DNA from: CBDAQR01 sp965199055
GTDB lineage: Bacteria; Pseudomonadota; Gammaproteobacteria; Pseudomonadales; Halieaceae
Direction: 5' to 3'
Assembly: GCA_965199055.1 (NCBI GenBank)
Contig: CBDAQR010000003.1
Location: 2,604,001-2,668,000 of the forward strand
DNA: 64,000 bases
Shown: piece by piece, positions 61,764 through 64,000 of the stretch
Position numbering within the stretch: position 1 is the stretch's first letter
How the letters are laid out: the number at the start of each line of letters is the position of its first letter
Made by a program: the position numbers and the translations under genes
Notes under the pieces: model-generated
Databases searched by the model: none
Seen by the model: only the letters and a program-made list of their open reading frames with translations
What the model was told of the DNA's origin: nothing

Positions 61764-62027
61764 CTAAAGCTTTTTTATGATCTCTTCCTGCATCTGACTC
61801 TTCAGGCTGAGATCGGCATACATCTGCTTGAGCTTGCGGTTCTCTTCTTCAAGTTCCTTGAGCCGCCGTACATCGGAGGCTTCCATTCCACCGTACTTAG
61901 AGCGCCACTTGTAAAAGGTGCTGAGTCCAATGCCATGCTCTCGACATATGTCCGGAACCGGCACTCCGCTTTCTGCTTGTTTGAGAAACGCCACAATCTG
62001 CGTTTCGCTGAACTTCGATTTGCGCAT
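61764..62027 (-). CDS. IS3-family transposase OrfA
   Basis: An 87-residue DNA-binding protein (ETQIVAFLKQAESGVPV, ICREHGIGLSTFYKWRSKYGG) with a C-terminal coiled coil (RRLKELEEENRKLKQMYADL). Its last codons contain the slippery sequence AAAAAAG, followed by TAG, the usual arrangement for making OrfAB. Confidence 0.9.
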   Translation of the reverse strand: MRKSKFSETQIVAFLKQAESGVPVPDICREHGIGLSTFYKWRSKYGGMEASDVRRLKELEEENRKLKQMYADLSLKSQMQEEIIKKL

Positions 62028-62101
62028 ATGTAAAAACTCCTATCACGTTAGTTTATAGAAATTTCTACGTATGAGTGGCGCTATTTTACGGGGTACTTAC
62101 A

Positions 62102-63065
62102 GTTGTTCCCGGTATCGATGCCCTCAATCGAAAGATACTCACCCTTATCGACACCCAGGCGCTTATAAGCACGATGAAACTGCACCGTGTCGCCCTCCTG
62201 GTAGTTAGTGGCCTGGGTCTTTTCGGCGCGGGACAGGCGTGTGTCCTGCAGGATCGTGGTTTTCATTGCGGTGCCCGTGAGCTGGCCCTCGCTGCGCAGG
62301 CCTGCGCGGATATCGCGGTTGACGGCTTCGCGCATGGCATTAGAGGGGGCGAGCAGCAGGGTGTTCCGCCGTTCTTCCGGCGTGCGCGCCAGCCACTTGC
62401 TGGCCGCAGCGATCGCGAGCTCATCGCGTTCATACTCGTGAATATGATCTTTAAGGGTGTGCAGGGCGCCGCACGCGTTGCCGACAATGGTCTGGTAGAC
62501 GGCGGCCTTGAGCTCTGGATCGCGCTGGCGGATCACCTCATCGACAATGATCGGTGTGATGCCAAACTGTTGTAGCTCGGTAAAGGGTTTGCCAGCCTCG
62601 ATGGCGCCGAGCTGCTTCTTGTCGCCGACCAGAATGGCGCGGGGTTGCATCGCATCCACGATGGTCAGGAAATCGCGCATCATTCGGCTGGAGGTGAAGC
62701 TGGATTCATCGAGGACGAAGACGGTGTTGCAGTGTTCGTCTTCCAGGGGTGCGGGCACCGGGTTGTCAGGTTTGGAGAACATGTTAGTCAGCGTGTCAAT
62801 CACGTGATCGAACCAGCCAGGTTGTTTAGTTCGTTCGTGCTTGCGCGCCAAGGCGTTGCCTTTACTGCTGGCGACCAGCGTCTCCAGAGTGGCCTGGTGC
62901 TCGCTGGCGGCGGTGCGCCCAGGCGTCTCGCAACACATCACGATCTCCCACCAGATTCTTTGCGCTGCGGGTGGCCAGTGCGGCTTTTTCAGCATTCTTG
63001 GCGCCTTCCAGGCCATTGCGCTCCAGATACTCGGATAACGTATAAAAAGTTTCGCACATTTGCAT
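62102..63065 (-). pseudogene. MobF (TraI-like) relaxase/helicase fragment
   Basis: An internal piece of a conjugative relaxase-helicase. From 63065 it reads CETFYTLSEYLERNGLEGAK and KAALATRSAKNLVGDRDVL, then a frameshift near 62920-62935. It continues in another frame: ASEHQATLETLVASSKGNAL, the Walker-B-like VFVLDESSFTSSRMM, VGDKKQLGAIEAGKPF and LLLAPSNAMREAVNRDIRAGL. The 3' end is cut at EGIDTGNN by IS3 element 3, and the 5' end abuts the IS256-type element. It has lost the relaxase active site and cannot function. It indicates a former plasmid or conjugative element. Confidence 0.8.
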
Positions 63066-64000
63066 TTGACGATGGTGCCTTTCAGGCTGATTGAGAGGAG
63101 TATAGAATGGCAGAAGTAGAGAAGCCCAAAGCTATGGGGCAGGTGATCCAGATTGATGAAGGTCGTATTCGTGACCCTTTAGGCGAGAGGGTGCGTGGCA
63201 CTGTTGAAGAGGCACTGAATGCGATGCTGGATGCGGAAGCAGATCGGCTGTGTGGTGCAGGCCGGTATGAGCGGTCGCTGGACACGAAGGCTGGCCCGGT
63301 GAAGCCTAAGATGCCGAAGCTGCGCCGTCAAACGTTCGAGACCGCCATTATTGAGCGGTACCAACGCCGGGAAAGCTCGGTCGAGGAGGCGTTGATCGAG
63401 ATGTACCTGGCCGGCGTTTCAGTGCGCCGTGTCGAGGATATCACCGAGGCTTTATGGGGCACCCGGGTCAGCCCCGACACAGTGTCGAACCTGAACAAGA
63501 CGATCTACGCCAGGATCGACGCATGGCGACAGCGCAGGATTGAAGGCGATCACCCTTACGTGTATCTGGACGCAATTGTGATGAAGCGTTCCTGGGCGGG
63601 TGAGGTCCGGAATGTTTCGCTTCGGGTTGCCATTGGCGTCACGACGGACGGGTACCGGGAGATACTGGGCATCACGGAAGGCCCCAGGGAGGATAAATCC
63701 GACGGGGCGGCTTTCCTGCGCCATCTGGTTGACCGCGGTCTCACGGCCGTCCAGCTCGTGGTTTCTGATGCTTGTCGAGGACTGGTGGAAAGCGCCGCGG
63801 AGTGTCTCCCGGACGCTCAGTGGCAGCGCTGTATCGTCCATTTCTACCGCAACGTCTTCAGTCTGGTGCCTTCTGGTAAGGTGCGCGACGTCTGCCGGAT
63901 GCTGAAGGCGATCCACGCTCAGGAGGATCGGAAGGCTGCCACCGAAAAGATGCAGGCTGTCATCACCGATCTGCGCGCCATGAAGCGGGTGAAAGCGGCT
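63066..64000 (+). mobile_element. IS256-family element, runs off the window
   Basis: Inferred from the Mutator-type transposase gene and its AT-rich leader, starting where the relaxase homology ends at about 63066. The right end is outside the window, so its boundary and target duplication cannot be checked. Confidence 0.65.
63107..64000 (+). CDS. IS256-family (Mutator-type) transposase, partial
   Basis: ATG 63107 with GAGGAG at 63095-63100; 298 codons are visible and open at the window end. Family landmarks: IIERYQRRESSVEEALIEMYLAGVSVRRVEDITEALWG, the first catalytic Asp in YVYLDAIVMKRSWAG, the second in LVVSDACRGLVES, and WQRCIVHFYRNVFS. Between LCGAGRYERS and LDTKAG about 15 residues usual in relatives (a RAGHYER-type segment) are absent. 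The gap falls between two repeated YER words, as if they had recombined. The catalytic Glu would lie beyond the window. Confidence 0.85.
   Translation, partial: MAEVEKPKAMGQVIQIDEGRIRDPLGERVRGTVEEALNAMLDAEADRLCGAGRYERSLDTKAGPVKPKMPKLRRQTFETAIIERYQRRESSVEEALIEMYLAGVSVRRVEDITEALWGTRVSPDTVSNLNKTIYARIDAWRQRRIEGDHPYVYLDAIVMKRSWAGEVRNVSLRVAIGVTTDGYREILGITEGPREDKSDGAAFLRHLVDRGLTAVQLVVSDACRGLVESAAECLPDAQWQRCIVHFYRNVFSLVPSGKVRDVCRMLKAIHAQEDRKAATEKMQAVITDLRAMKRVKAA

Larger units (their letters stand above)
60911..62101 (-). mobile_element. IS3-family element 3, complete
   Basis: A 1191-bp element bounded by TGTAAATACCCC at 60911 and the inverted TGTAAGTACCCC ending at 62101. OrfA and OrfB are complete on the minus strand with an A6G slippery site. 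The right flank is a relaxase gene interrupted at the junction, but the left flank does not continue it, and the adjacent bases (GAT, GTT) show no target duplication. An IS-linked deletion on the left is implied. Confidence 0.82.

Noticed and set aside
53600..64000. Integron, prophage or CRISPR array in the accessory region
   Set aside because: No integrase of the tyrosine/IntI type, no phage structural genes and no regularly spaced repeats; the region is explained by IS elements.
1..64000. tRNA or rRNA genes
   Set aside because: No cloverleaf with a T-loop GTTCGAATC-type signature or rRNA-conserved string was noticed on either strand.

Overview
The window reads as about 53.6 kb of ordinary chromosome from an aerobic, probably marine gammaproteobacterium, followed by about 10.4 kb of insertion-sequence debris. 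The gene set (a PA3496-family small protein, an HdfR-type regulator, a MoxR/Bat operon, PuuA/PuuB, a TonB receptor, KstD-like and isoquinoline-oxidoreductase-like enzymes, a copper monooxygenase fusion) and the moderately high GC fit the Halieaceae/OM60-NOR5 or a related group. That placement is inference; no rRNA gene is present to confirm it.

Layout. 1-10.3 kb: a partial gene, a CinA-like protein, a frameshifted metallophosphoesterase, an S9 peptidase, an M17 aminopeptidase, a methyltransferase, an S33-type hydrolase and a TonB receptor. 10.4-20.2 kb: a palindromic divergent control region, a KstD-like flavoprotein, a DUF3127 protein with an SSB-like tail, a TetR/PhyH pair, a CadC-like TPR regulator with an in-frame amber codon, an MddA-like methyltransferase and an IorA/IorB molybdenum hydroxylase. 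20.2-25.1 kb (minus strand): a translationally coupled RND/MMPL exporter (frameshifted twice), a lipoprotein gamma-glutamyltransferase and a DUF1295 protein. 25.2-31.4 kb: a redoxin/cytochrome c/copper monooxygenase fusion, then four genes whose products all begin with a membrane anchor (MDR reductase, NAD(P)-binding protein, S41-like protein, saccharopine-dehydrogenase-like protein) behind a palindromic operator. 31.5-37.8 kb: a MoxR-DUF58-DUF4381-BatA-BatB/C-BatD operon. 37.7-47.8 kb: GcvT, a shikimate-kinase paralogue, a class III cyclase, a candidate structured RNA before a PA3496-family gene, a broken HdfR regulator, an orphan B12-binding radical SAM enzyme, PadR-MtnA and PuuA. 47.8-53.6 kb: PuuB, TetR, ArsR-ArsI with twin operators, a zinc protease, a Lon-N protein and DUF1499, DUF547 and DUF6435 proteins.

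53.8-64.0 kb is a mosaic: three different IS3-family elements, an intact IS21-family element wedged between truncated IS3 and ISNCY-like elements, an IS1595-like remnant, a MobF relaxase/helicase fragment, an IS256-family element running off the end, and one cargo gene, a Fic protein whose catalytic histidine position is glutamine.

Most notable: the ~118-nt structured RNA candidate (40807-40924), the membrane-tethered oxidoreductase operon, the degenerate Fic protein, the DUF3127 protein ending in DDDIPF, the SD-sequestering hairpin before the TPR regulator, and an apparently leaderless arsR whose -10 box lies inside its operator. Four chromosomal genes carry frameshifts or in-frame stops, which may be real decay or sequencing error.
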